Shown: in pieces, positions 5,856 through 5,925 of the stretch
How positions within the stretch are numbered: the first letter of the stretch is position 1
Layout of the letters: each line of letters begins with the position of its first letter
NCBI GenBank assembly: GCA_045638085.1
Contig: JAZUAQ010000021.1
Coordinates: forward strand, 1-5,925
Origin: SIG459 sp045638085
GTDB taxonomy: Bacteria; Bacillota; Clostridia; Oscillospirales; Oscillospiraceae
Direction of reading: 5' to 3'
DNA: 5,925 bases
The notes under the pieces: model-generated
Seen by the model: only the letters and a program-made list of their open reading frames with translations
What the model was told of the DNA's origin: nothing
Database searches by the model: none
Made by a program: the position numbers and the translations under genes

Positions 5856-5925
5856 GCTGAATACAACTTTGTTCAGGCAATGTTCAACTCCCTTGGCTCC
5901 GGCCTTGGATTCTTCCTTGCAATGG
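5856..5925 (+). repeat. Second, artefactual copy of 70 nt of rnfA
   Basis: Identical over 70 nt to 5702-5771 and directly following the adapter. The base before each copy differs (5701 C, 5855 T), so the repeat is bounded exactly by adapter on its left and by the contig end on its right. It encodes rnfA residues 126-148 again, without a start or continuation. It reflects a short insert read through or around a circular library molecule. Confidence 0.94.

Noticed and set aside
5702..5925. CRISPR-like, attachment-site or tandem gene duplication
   Set aside because: The spacer between the 70-nt copies is adapter and barcode sequence, so the repeat arises from the library molecule.

Overview
The genuine DNA in this window is bases 77-5771. 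It is a chromosomal segment of an anaerobic Clostridia-type Bacillota; gut Oscillospirales-like would be my guess, but that is inference only. The reasons are the Rnf gene order C-D-G-E-A, strong AAGGAGG ribosome binding sites, 4-8 nt gene overlaps, and a TM1266-family 'iron-only hydrogenase system regulator' nearby. Both ends of the contig are sequencing or assembly artefacts.

Layout. Bases 1-76 are a pure G run (artefact) that cuts off a lipoprotein gene on the minus strand (77-156). Upstream of that gene, also on minus, are a small TM1266-family regulator gene (173-418, GTG start) and a non-coding stretch (419-637). This stretch holds a candidate promoter and a strong intrinsic terminator placed just before the regulator's ribosome binding site, which is the arrangement of an attenuated leader. 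Next on minus is apbE (638-1651), a lipoprotein FAD:protein FMN transferase. A 131-bp divergent promoter region (1652-1782) separates it from the plus-strand operon rnfC (GTG start at 1783), rnfD, rnfG, rnfE and rnfA. rnfA is cut off after codon 148, and rnfB, expected next, is missing.

How the genes work together. Rnf is a membrane ferredoxin:NAD+ oxidoreductase that pumps Na+ or H+. RnfC handles NAD(H) and carries two 4Fe-4S motifs. RnfD and RnfG each carry a covalent-FMN attachment motif. RnfE and RnfA carry the paired in-membrane cysteines of a shared 2Fe-2S centre. ApbE is the enzyme that attaches FMN to RnfD and RnfG, so the two divergent units form one functional module. The TM1266-family neighbour fits a ferredoxin/hydrogenase (H2) setting.

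The most conspicuous odd structure, at 5772-5925, is not biology. It is a DNBSEQ/MGI library adapter pair around a 10-nt barcode, followed by a second copy of the preceding 70 bases of rnfA, as expected from a short insert in a circular library molecule. The best biological leads are the attenuator-like leader at 419-595 and a five-cysteine C-terminal tail on RnfE. I found no mobile element, CRISPR array, tRNA or rRNA.
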